Assembly (NCBI GenBank): GCA_035292585.1
Contig: DATDPU010000039.1
Coordinates: forward strand, 21,057-85,056
DNA from: DASSFZ01 sp035292585
Lineage (GTDB): Bacteria; Chloroflexota; Anaerolineae; Fen-1058
Length of the DNA stretch: 64,000 bases
Direction of reading: 5' to 3'
Shown here: piece after piece, positions 57,908-64,000 of the stretch
Layout of the letters: each line of letters starts with the position of its first letter
How positions within the stretch are numbered: the first letter of the stretch is position 1
Made by a program: the position numbers and the translations under genes
Notes under the pieces: model-generated
What the model was told of the DNA's origin: nothing
Databases searched by the model: none
Seen by the model: the letters and a program-made list of their open reading frames with translations, nothing else

Positions 57908-58001
57908 TCGCTGAAAGCGGCTTCACTGTGGAGCGGCTGGGGTAACCTTTACGGAGGGTTTTGAGTTCGAATCTCAACGCGAACCTGAGAGAAGGCAGCG
58001 G
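57908..58001. other. mdh-pckA spacer with a T-arm-like stem
   Basis: No gene. TTGAG TTCGAAT CTCAA (about 57961-57977) looks like a tRNA T-arm, within GGTT...AACC. No acceptor, D or anticodon stem could be paired, so it may be chance, a tRNA relic or a small regulatory hairpin. Confidence 0.35.
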
Positions 58002-59603
58002 ATGATTCAGAGTAAGAACAGGCTCAATCTGACCGGGCTGAACCCATCGGGCACGGTGTATTGGAATCTCGCGCCGGCGCAGCTCGTCGAGCACGCCGTG
58101 TGTCGGGCGGAAGGCATCGTCACGCGCGATGGACCGCTCAACGCGATCACGACGCCGCATACTGGCCGCTCGCCGGGCGATAAGTTTACCGTGCGCGAAC
58201 CGTCGAGTGAGAACGATATCTGGTGGGGCAAGCATAACCAGGCGCTCAGCCCGGAGCAGTTCGAGCGCTTGTATCAGAAGCTCAGCGCCTACCTGAGCCA
58301 GCGTGACGCGCTGTTCGTCCGGGATGTGTGCGCCGGCGCCGACCCGGCGTATCGGCTCAACGTGCGCGTGGTGAACGAGAACGCCTGGCACAACCTGTTC
58401 GCCCACAACTTGTTTATCCGGCCCGACCCGGCGGAGCTGGTCGATTTCCTGCCCGATTTCACGATTATGCACGCGCCCGGCTGCAAGGCCGATCCGGCGC
58501 TCGATGGGACGAAGAGCGAAACCTTTATCGCGCTCAACTTCGCGCGCCAGCTGATCTTGATCGGCGGGACGAACTATGCGGGCGAGATGAAAAAGTCGAT
58601 CTTCTCCGCGCTCAATTACCTGTTGCCGATGCGCGCCGAGCGCGTTTTCCCGATGCACTGCTCGGCCAACGTGGATCAGCACGGCGATACGGCGCTGTTT
58701 TTCGGACTGTCGGGAACCGGCAAGACCACGCTGTCGGCCGATCCCGATCGCGATTTGATCGGCGACGATGAGCACGGCTGGTCGGATCGCGGTATCTTCA
58801 ACTTCGAGGGCGGTTGCTACGCCAAAGTCATTCGCCTGTCGCCGGAGGCCGAACCGGAGATTTATGCGACGACCCGGCGCTTCGGCACGGTGTTAGAAAA
58901 CGTCGTCGTCGATCCTGAGACGCGCACCCTCAACCTTGACGATCAATCGATCACCGAGAATACGCGCGCCGCTTACCCGCTCACCTTCGTCGACAAGGCC
59001 GTGATCCCCGGTGTGGGCGGCCATCCGAAGAACGTGGTATTCCTCACCGCCGATGCGTTTGGCGTGCTGCCGCCCGTCTCGAAGCTCACACCTGAGCAGG
59101 CGATGTACCATTTTCTGTCGGGCTACACGGCCAAGGTTGCCGGCACCGAGCGCGGCGTCACCGAGCCTCAAGCGACTTTTAGCACCTGTTTTGCCGCGCC
59201 GTTCCTGCCGCGCCAGCCGACGGTCTACGCGCGCCTGCTGGGCGAGAAACTGGCGCAGCGCGGCGCGCAAGTCTGGCTGGTGAATACCGGCTGGAGCGGC
59301 GGGCCGTATGGCGTCGGAGCACGCATGAAAATCGCTTACACGCGGGCCATGGTGCATGCGGCGCTGAACGGGGTTTTGGATAAGGCGCGCACCGAAGTCG
59401 ATCCGATCTTTGGGCTGCACATTCCGATAGAATGTCCCGGCGTGCCGGACCGAGTGCTGAATCCGCGCAACACCTGGGCCGACCCGGAAGCGTATGACCA
59501 AAAAGCGCGTGAACTGGCGGCGCTGTTCGTCAAGAACTTCGCGCAATACGAGAGCCAGGTGGCGCACGAGGTGCGGGCGGCTGCGCCGAAACCGTATGCC
59601 TGA
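58002..59603 (+). CDS. pckA: Phosphoenolpyruvate carboxykinase (ATP)
   Basis: Converts oxaloacetate and ATP to PEP, CO2 and ADP, the entry to gluconeogenesis. It has 533 residues, normal for the ATP type. Motifs include YWNLAPAQLVEHAV, LIGGTNYAGEMKKSIFSALN, PMHCSANVDQHGDTALFFGL, kinase loop GLSGTGKTTLSADPDRDLIG, DDEHGWSDRGIFNFEGGCYA (metal-binding Asp), SYTAKVAGTE-like GYTAKVAGTERGVTEPQATF and NTGWSGGPYGVGARM. It follows mdh after 94 bases with AGAGAAGG upstream. Confidence 0.97.
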   Translation: MIQSKNRLNLTGLNPSGTVYWNLAPAQLVEHAVCRAEGIVTRDGPLNAITTPHTGRSPGDKFTVREPSSENDIWWGKHNQALSPEQFERLYQKLSAYLSQRDALFVRDVCAGADPAYRLNVRVVNENAWHNLFAHNLFIRPDPAELVDFLPDFTIMHAPGCKADPALDGTKSETFIALNFARQLILIGGTNYAGEMKKSIFSALNYLLPMRAERVFPMHCSANVDQHGDTALFFGLSGTGKTTLSADPDRDLIGDDEHGWSDRGIFNFEGGCYAKVIRLSPEAEPEIYATTRRFGTVLENVVVDPETRTLNLDDQSITENTRAAYPLTFVDKAVIPGVGGHPKNVVFLTADAFGVLPPVSKLTPEQAMYHFLSGYTAKVAGTERGVTEPQATFSTCFAAPFLPRQPTVYARLLGEKLAQRGAQVWLVNTGWSGGPYGVGARMKIAYTRAMVHAALNGVLDKARTEVDPIFGLHIPIECPGVPDRVLNPRNTWADPEAYDQKARELAALFVKNFAQYESQVAHEVRAAAPKPYA

Positions 59604-59613
59604 GACGTGATTC

Positions 59614-59656
59614 GTGAAACGTGATGTGTACGGAAACTCACGTAATCACGTTTCAC
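59614..59656. repeat. GTGAAACGTGAT hairpin, copy 2
   Basis: GTGAAACGTGAT (59614-59625) pairs with ATCACGTTTCAC (59645-59656). The arm is identical to the 29916-29955 hairpin. It follows pckA and may end its transcript. Confidence 0.75.
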
Positions 59657-59675
59657 GCTTCATTCAAGTCGTACC

Positions 59676-60200
59676 ATGCGTCAATCAACGATCCTCACCT
59701 ACCAACTCGAAGGCGCGATCGTCGCCTATACGATCAACGCATTGCAGAAGGGCGTGTTGATCGTCGGGCCGGACTATCGCGCGCTGATCCGGCAGTTGCA
59801 GGCGGATGGCGCACAGTTGATCGAGCAAGGCGGGCTGACCCTGCGCCTGGGTGTGGCGCTGTACGATCGGCCGTTCCTATTCGTGCCGCACTCGATTATC
59901 GACGAGGCCGGCGGGTCGCTTGCGGGCGAGGCGGTCTTCGACTGGCTGCGGCGCATGGCCTACGACATGCCGCGCTCGGAAGTGTTCGGCGTCAATGCGC
60001 GCGGCAAGGAAGATCAGGTCTTCGCGCGCGAGGTGGACGTTGAGGTCAGCCCGATCGTCGTCGGCGGCCCGGAAACGTCGCCCGTGTACGTGGCTTGCGT
60101 TTTCGGCGCGGCGCAGCTGCCGCCACGGTTTGCGGCGGCGCTGAAGATAGCGAAATCCGCAGAGGCAAGTGAGGTGCGCAGGATCGTCGAAGCCGCCTAA
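59676..60200 (+). CDS. Unrecognised 174-residue protein
   Basis: A soluble protein reading MRQSTILTYQLEGAIVAYTI, LIVGPDYRALIRQLQADGAQ, LFVPHSIIDEAGGSLAGEAV and PIVVGGPETSPVYVACVFGA. It has an alternating alpha/beta character with no signal peptide, membrane helix or cysteine cluster. The family is not known to me. It follows pckA with a hairpin repeat between and is followed by a secreted protein gene with its own site, so its context is uninformative. Confidence 0.65.
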   Translation: MRQSTILTYQLEGAIVAYTINALQKGVLIVGPDYRALIRQLQADGAQLIEQGGLTLRLGVALYDRPFLFVPHSIIDEAGGSLAGEAVFDWLRRMAYDMPRSEVFGVNARGKEDQVFAREVDVEVSPIVVGGPETSPVYVACVFGAAQLPPRFAAALKIAKSAEASEVRRIVEAA

Positions 60201-60290
60201 CCTTGAGTAGCCAAGCCGGCGCTCGCGCGCTGGGATAGGAGAGGGTCGGAGCTGACAGACAAGCGGGTGGGCCACCTTCAGGAGAGTGTG

Positions 60291-61685
60291 ATGAATCGGA
60301 CACGCCTATCGTTAAGCGTCGCTGTGACGCTGGGTGTCGGCTTGAGCGCCGCCTTAATGTTCAGCCTGGGACCGCCTGCCCTTCAAGCCTCCGAGTTAGG
60401 GGCTTCTCAGACAGTGGCCCCTCGCGCTTATCTGGTCAAAGATATCGCTCCAAGCTCGTTTGGTTCGGCCCCGACTTGGTTCGCCAACCTGAACGGCGCG
60501 CTCTTCTTCAGCGCTTTTGGCGTCAATGGTCAGGAGTTGTGGAAGAGCGATGGCACGCTGTCGGGGACGGTTCTGTTCAAGGACATTAACCCAATCGACT
60601 CTTCCTCGCCGATATTCTTGCAGGTCGTGAATGAGACGCTTTTCTTCGGCGCCTCCGACGGCAGCCACGGGCATGAGCTGTGGAAAAGCGATGGCACGCC
60701 GACGGGCACGATCATGGTTCGGGATATCTACACGGGCGCGGGGAGTTCCATGGTGGGATACACGCTCGACGTGAGCAGCACGCTTTTCTTTAGGGCCGAC
60801 GACGGCGTGCACGGCGTCGAGTTGTGGAAGAGCGACGGCACGCCGGGCGGCACGGTCATGGTCAAAGACATTGCTCCCGGCCCCAATCCTTCTAACCCGG
60901 TCTACCCGACGTCGGTGAGTGGGACGTTATTCTTTATCGCGGATGACGGCAGCACGGGGATGGAACTCTGGAAAAGCGATGGTACGCTAACCGGCACGAG
61001 CATTGTCAGCGATATCAGACCAGGCCCCGACCCATCTTACCCCAACTGGCTCATCGGAATGAACGGCCGGCTCTTTTTCACTGCCATTGGAGAATCGGGA
61101 ACGGGGGCTGTCTGGAAGACCGATGGCACGCCTACCAACACGCAGAAGCTGATAGACTCTTCAAACGCGGCCTGGTTGATCCCTATGGATGATACGCTGT
61201 ACTTCATTGAGACGAATGCGGGTCTCTGGAAGACCGATGGCACACCCACGGGCACAGTCGAAATTACGAACGTCGGTGCGTTTGCCATGACTGCCGTTGG
61301 CGACACCTTGTTCCTGAATGCTCACGGGGGTACATTCGATTACGAGCTGTGGAAGAGCGATGGTACGTTTTCCGGGACGGTCATGGTGAAAGATATCTAC
61401 ACCGAAGGCAGCTCTAGCCCGGACCGGCTGACCGGTTTGAACGGCCAGCTCTTCTTCACAGCATTCGACCTGAGTACCGGAGTTGAGTTGTGGGTGAGCG
61501 ATGGCACGGCAACCGGCACAGTCCAGGTGGCTGATATCCGGCCCGGTATGTTCAGTTCCTCTCCCACCCATCTATTCCCGGTGGGCGATAGGCTCTTCTT
61601 TGCTGCGGACGACGGCAGTCACGGCGAGGAGTTGTGGGCGGTGTCGCGTAACTACCCCGTATACCTGCCGTTGATTTTGAGGTGA
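60291..61685 (+). CDS. Secreted ELWxxDGTxxGT-repeat protein with C-terminal YLPLILR motif
   Basis: A 464-residue exported protein. MNRTRLSLSVAVTLGVGLSA starts a signal peptide. The rest is about eight repeats of roughly 48 residues with ELWKSDGTLSGT, ELWKSDGTPTGTIMV, ELWKSDGTPGGTVMVKDI, ELWVSDGTATGTVQVADI and LFFxAxDGSxGxE between, the ELWxxDGTxxGT repeat that forms a propeller-like surface module. It ends NYPVYLPLILR; a [VI]YLPL[VI]LR tail is frequent on exported Chloroflexota proteins and may be a sorting signal (inference). AGGAGAG supports ATG 60291. A strong terminator follows. Confidence 0.88.
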   Translation: MNRTRLSLSVAVTLGVGLSAALMFSLGPPALQASELGASQTVAPRAYLVKDIAPSSFGSAPTWFANLNGALFFSAFGVNGQELWKSDGTLSGTVLFKDINPIDSSSPIFLQVVNETLFFGASDGSHGHELWKSDGTPTGTIMVRDIYTGAGSSMVGYTLDVSSTLFFRADDGVHGVELWKSDGTPGGTVMVKDIAPGPNPSNPVYPTSVSGTLFFIADDGSTGMELWKSDGTLTGTSIVSDIRPGPDPSYPNWLIGMNGRLFFTAIGESGTGAVWKTDGTPTNTQKLIDSSNAAWLIPMDDTLYFIETNAGLWKTDGTPTGTVEITNVGAFAMTAVGDTLFLNAHGGTFDYELWKSDGTFSGTVMVKDIYTEGSSSPDRLTGLNGQLFFTAFDLSTGVELWVSDGTATGTVQVADIRPGMFSSSPTHLFPVGDRLFFAADDGSHGEELWAVSRNYPVYLPLILR

Positions 61686-61721
61686 CTAAGGAAGGCTGCT
61701 GTTGAGTGGGGCGAAACGCAA

Positions 61722-61753
61722 CGAGGGTAGCGCTGACTACCCTCGCTTTTTTT
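61722..61753 (+). terminator. Intrinsic terminator of the ELWxxDGT-repeat gene
   Basis: CGAGGGTAG (61722-61730), loop CGCTGA, CTACCCTCG (61737-61745), then C and a run of seven T. Confidence 0.93.
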
Positions 61754-61770
61754 CACCTGACGAGGATGGC

Positions 61771-61869
61771 TCATGTTCAGAACAAGTGCATCGACGGTAG
61801 CGTAGCCCCTTGTGGGCGTACAACGGGCACAAGGCCCTGTGCTACGGTGCACGTGTTCGATACATGAGC
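61771..61869. repeat. CCTTGTGGGC hairpin repeat, copy 2
   Basis: A nearly 100-base inverted repeat: CTCATGTTCAGAACAAGTGC at the left faces CACGTGTTCGATACATGAG at the right, with TAGCCCCTTGTGGGCG and CGGGCACAAGGCCCTGTGCTA in the core. The core matches the reverse complement of 31881-31934. Confidence 0.85.
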
Positions 61870-61912
61870 GGCGAGGGTTTCATCTTCTGCTGGGCTTATT
61901 CGGCGAAAGGGT

Positions 61913-61940
61913 TGGCGCTTTAGGGGTCGCGTGGTAGACT
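61913..61940 (+). promoter_or_regulatory. Possible promoter of the ttuB-ttuA pair
   Basis: TTGGCG at 61913-61918, spacer 16, TAGACT at 61935-61940; ATG 61960 follows 19 bases later with GGTGAGAGG as a ribosome binding site. Confidence 0.4.
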
Positions 61941-61959
61941 TGCAGGTGAGAGGTGGGCG

Positions 61960-62151
61960 ATGATACAGGTGACTTACCGCGACAAGCACTGGGAGCTGCC
62001 CGGTAACATCACGGTCCGCGATGTGATCCTCAAAGTCGGGCTTAACCCCGAAACCGTTTTGGCGGTTCGCAACGGCAAACTCGTGAATGACGGCACGCTG
62101 CTCGGCGAAGAGGCCGAGATCAAGCTGGTGGCCGTGATCTCCGGCGGGTAA
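61960..62151 (+). CDS. Ubiquitin-like sulfur carrier protein (ThiS/MoaD/TtuB type)
   Basis: A 63-residue beta-grasp protein: MIQVTYRDKHWELPGNITVR, DVILKVGLNPETVLAVRNGK and the C-terminal VAVISGG, whose di-glycine is activated to a thiocarboxylate. The gene is 4 bases from the TtuA-like thiolase, so it most likely donates sulfur for tRNA 2-thiouridine (TtuB role) rather than for thiamine or molybdopterin; that choice is inferred from context. Confidence 0.87.
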   Translation: MIQVTYRDKHWELPGNITVRDVILKVGLNPETVLAVRNGKLVNDGTLLGEEAEIKLVAVISGG

Positions 62152-62155
62152 GACG

Positions 62156-63109
62156 ATGCAAGGCATGCATTGTCGTAAATGCGGCGGGTTGGCCGTGATC
62201 AATATGCGCCAGCACAAGCTGGCGCTGTGCGAGCCGCACTTCATCGAGTGGGTGCGGGCGACGACGCAGCGTTTTATCGAGAAGTACCGCATGTTCGAGC
62301 CGGGCGAGAAGGTGCTGGTTGCGGTATCGGGCGGCAAGGACAGCCTGGCGTTGTGGGATATCGTGTTATCGCTCGGTTATCAGGCCGATGGCCTCTATCT
62401 GGGTTTGGGCATCGACGGCGGGCTGGGCTATTCGGATCAGTCGCGCGCGTGCGCCGAGAAGTTCGTGCGCGACTTCTGGCCGGAGGCGAAACTCCACGTG
62501 CTCGATGTGAAGGCGACGTATGGCGAATCGATTCCGCAAGTGGCGCAGCGCAGCCATCGCGGGCGCGCCAAGCCCTGTTCGGCGTGCGGGCTGATCAAGC
62601 GGCACGAGCTGAATCGCAGCGCCTATGAGCTCGGCTACGCCGTGCTGGCGACCGGCCACAATCTCGACGATGAGGCGGCCGTGCTGTGGGGCAACACGCT
62701 GCACTGGGAGGTCGAGTTTCTGGCGCGGCAAGCGCCGGTGTTAGCGGCCGATCGACCTGGCTTCGCGCGCAAGGTCAAGCCGTTGTGCCGGTTCTACGAG
62801 CGCGAGATGGCGGCTTACGCGCTGGTGCGCGGGATCGACTACGTGTACGACGAATGTCCCTACTCGGTCGGCGCGAGCAGTCTCTCCTACAAGGAGCTGC
62901 TCAACCGGATGGAACAGGAGCGCCCCGGCGCTAAACTCAACTTCTATCTCGACTTTCTACGCGCGAAGGAGAATGGGCTGTTTGCCCGATCGCGCGAGAC
63001 CATCGATCTGCACCCCTGCGAGCGATGCGGCCAGCCGACCAGCGCGCCCGGCCTGTGCGCGTTCTGCCGGTTGTGGGCTAACCAGACACGTGATCACGTG
63101 ATCACATGA
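62156..63109 (+). CDS. ttuA: TtuA/NcsA-type tRNA 2-thiolation enzyme
   Basis: A 317-residue PP-loop ATPase that activates a tRNA uridine for sulfur insertion (in Thermus, 2-thio at position 54). Residues 6-28 hold a zinc site (CRKCGG and CEPH). The ATP loop VLVAVSGGKDSLALWD is at about 52-67. CSACGLIKRHELNR and CPYSV supply the cysteines that hold the iron-sulfur cluster, and a C-terminal zinc ribbon CERCGQPTSAPGLCAFC closes the protein. The length and two zinc fingers match the TtuA/Ncs6 group, not TtcA. It is coupled to the sulfur carrier. The stop codon lies in a palindrome. Confidence 0.9.
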   Translation: MQGMHCRKCGGLAVINMRQHKLALCEPHFIEWVRATTQRFIEKYRMFEPGEKVLVAVSGGKDSLALWDIVLSLGYQADGLYLGLGIDGGLGYSDQSRACAEKFVRDFWPEAKLHVLDVKATYGESIPQVAQRSHRGRAKPCSACGLIKRHELNRSAYELGYAVLATGHNLDDEAAVLWGNTLHWEVEFLARQAPVLAADRPGFARKVKPLCRFYEREMAAYALVRGIDYVYDECPYSVGASSLSYKELLNRMEQERPGAKLNFYLDFLRAKENGLFARSRETIDLHPCERCGQPTSAPGLCAFCRLWANQTRDHVIT

Positions 63110-63116
63110 TCATGTG
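63087..63116. repeat. Two adjacent perfect 14-bp palindromes at the ttuA stop codon
   Basis: CACGTGATCACGTG (63087-63100) and CACATGATCATGTG (63103-63116) are each self-complementary and nearly mirror each other. The TGA of ttuA (63107-63109) is inside the second. They could be a binding site or a hairpin at the end of the ttuA mRNA. Confidence 0.8.
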
Positions 63117-63134
63117 TTCAGTTTCAAGTTAAAC

Positions 63135-63860
63135 ATGAAACAATATCGTTATTATGACCTCATCCTGGCCCTCTTCGTCACCGTGTTGCTCGTCAGCAAT
63201 ATCGCCTCGTCGGCGAAGATCGTCGATTGGGGTGTGTCGGTGTTGGGGCTACGCCTGTCGTTCGACGCCGGCACGCTGTTGTTTCCGATCTCGTACATCT
63301 TCGGCGACGTACTGACCGAGGTGTACGGCTATCGCCGCTCGCGGCGCGTGATCTGGGTCGGTTTCGGCGCGGCGGCGTTGATGAGCGGCGTCCTGTGGTT
63401 GGTGAGCCGGCTGCCCGGCGAGGCGAACTGGCAGACGAATGTGGGTGAGGCCGCCTACACTGCCGTACTGGGTAGCTTATCGAGCGGGGCGATCATCATC
63501 GCCAGCTTGGCCGCGTACTTCGCGGGCGAGTTCTCTAACTCGATCGTTCTCGCCAAGATGAAGGTTGCAATGCAGGGACGCTACCTGTGGGCGCGCACGA
63601 TTAGCAGCACGCTAATCGGCGAATGGATCGACTCGGCTATCTTCGTGCTCATGGCCACCCTGTTGGGCGCAACAGGCTTTGTGTGGGAGATTGCGCTCAG
63701 TCTCATTGTAGCCAATTACATATTCAAGGTCTGCATCGAAGTGATAATGACGCCGGCCACCTACCGGATCGTGAACTTCCTCAAACGAGCCGAGCATGAA
63801 GACTACTACGATGTGGACACTGATTTCAACCCGTTCAAATTGGAATTAGGACGCGGCTAA
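63135..63860 (+). CDS. yhhQ: Queuosine-precursor transporter (YhhQ/DUF165 family)
   Basis: A 241-residue inner-membrane importer of preQ0/preQ1-type precursors. Six helices are visible; family signatures are VLLVSNIASSAKIVD, FPISYIFGDVLTEVYGYRRS and ISSTLIGEWIDSAIFVLMAT. The tail is acidic (HEDYYDVDTDFNPF). ATG 63135 is the natural start; ATG 63114 would add seven residues. No ribosome binding site is clear. Together with queA at the left it shows that the cell uses queuosine in tRNA, at least by salvage. Confidence 0.93.
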   Translation: MKQYRYYDLILALFVTVLLVSNIASSAKIVDWGVSVLGLRLSFDAGTLLFPISYIFGDVLTEVYGYRRSRRVIWVGFGAAALMSGVLWLVSRLPGEANWQTNVGEAAYTAVLGSLSSGAIIIASLAAYFAGEFSNSIVLAKMKVAMQGRYLWARTISSTLIGEWIDSAIFVLMATLLGATGFVWEIALSLIVANYIFKVCIEVIMTPATYRIVNFLKRAEHEDYYDVDTDFNPFKLELGRG

Positions 63861-63866
63861 CTATTA

Positions 63867-64000
63867 TTACAGCGCAAAGTTGCCAGAAGCAGTAAGCTGC
63901 TCCAACCTCGTTTTGCGATGTGAGAGGTAGGCCACATGATTACGCTTCTGGTAGTAGCGGATCAACTGCAGCGCGGCCGCCGCATCGAAGTCGGGTTTGG
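63867..64000 (-). CDS. C-terminal end of an unidentified gene (partial)
   Basis: On the reverse strand an open frame enters from the right edge and ends with TAA at plus 63867-63869. It reads PDFDAAAALQLIRYYQKRN, then HVAYLSHRKTRLEQLTASGN and FAL. The 43 codons are protein-like and convergent with yhhQ. Too little is present to name the family. Confidence 0.6.
   Translation of the reverse strand, partial: KPDFDAAAALQLIRYYQKRNHVAYLSHRKTRLEQLTASGNFAL

Noticed and set aside
57955..57985. A tRNA gene between mdh and pckA
   Set aside because: Only a T-arm-like stem is present; no acceptor, D-arm or anticodon arm can be formed.

Overview
The window reads as a chromosomal segment of a Chloroflexota bacterium, most likely Anaerolineae or a close relative. 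The grounds are the G+C-rich coding with strong G/C at third codon positions, the many lipoproteins and membrane proteins with Thr-Pro-rich linkers, a fused protein kinase and formylglycine-generating-enzyme-like sensor, a large BTAD/NB-ARC/TPR regulator, a secreted protein ending in a YLPLILR-type motif, and intergenic spaces filled with short hairpin repeats. A TtuB/TtuA-like pair for tRNA 2-thiolation suggests a thermophilic life style or ancestry. The lineage and life style are inferences from gene content. No rRNA, tRNA, CRISPR array or transposase gene was found.

Layout: 0-9 kb holds triosephosphate isomerase, an M50-type membrane protease, a WecA/MraY-like transferase and uracil phosphoribosyltransferase (reverse strand), RuvB, a kinase-FGE fusion, a DUF2905 protein and QueA. 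9-12.3 kb holds a 629-residue protein I do not recognise, a broken HAD phosphatase, a VOC protein and a decayed reverse-strand gene, next to a MITE-like inverted-repeat element. 12.3-22.3 kb is a co-directional block: XerC/D-type recombinase, PH/SHOCT membrane protein, purine nucleoside phosphorylase, a GNAT enzyme, a 7TM regulator, a three-S1-domain protein, FtsK and a second GNAT enzyme. 22.8-27.0 kb has visibly lower G+C and carries a GAF protein, a 47-residue helix-turn-helix-like protein and an 825-residue von Willebrand A membrane protein. It is flanked by two damaged reverse-strand genes and looks like an acquired cassette.

27.8-32.4 kb (reverse strand) holds UvrB, a lipoprotein, a PHP phosphoesterase and an alkyltransferase-like DNA-repair protein. 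32.4-38.4 kb is the most interesting region. A mirrored divergent promoter lies between the alkyltransferase-like gene and a Phd-like protein with three HDRGG motifs. That protein runs tail-to-tail into a BTAD-NB-ARC-TPR regulator, followed divergently by a 77-residue protein, a secreted protein with WRxGE repeats, a 63-residue protein and a quinone reductase.

39.3-43.3 kb is the conserved Ffh, S16, KhpA, RimM cluster followed by DprA. 43.4-51.6 kb holds ManC, TopA with an extra N-terminal zinc-binding domain, an M24 peptidase, an unrecognised membrane protein, an RMD1/DUF155-like protein and a dGTPase. 51.8-55.7 kb encodes envelope proteins (M23 peptidase, PD40 propeller, DUF3105 and kelch lipoproteins). 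55.9-60.2 kb holds DUF1385, malate dehydrogenase, ATP-dependent PEP carboxykinase and an unknown protein. 60.3-63.9 kb holds an ELWxxDGTxxGT-repeat secreted protein, TtuB and TtuA homologues, a YhhQ-type queuosine-precursor transporter and the end of another gene.

Functional links: QueA and YhhQ both serve tRNA queuosine, and the TtuA/TtuB pair adds a second tRNA modification. UvrB, RuvB, the alkyltransferase-like protein, DprA and dGTPase serve DNA repair, uptake and nucleotide balance. Upp and PNP are salvage enzymes; malate dehydrogenase with PEP carboxykinase links the citrate cycle to gluconeogenesis. Several genes have a -35/-10 promoter whose -10 box ends only 6 to 11 bases before the start codon, which implies leaderless or nearly leaderless mRNAs.
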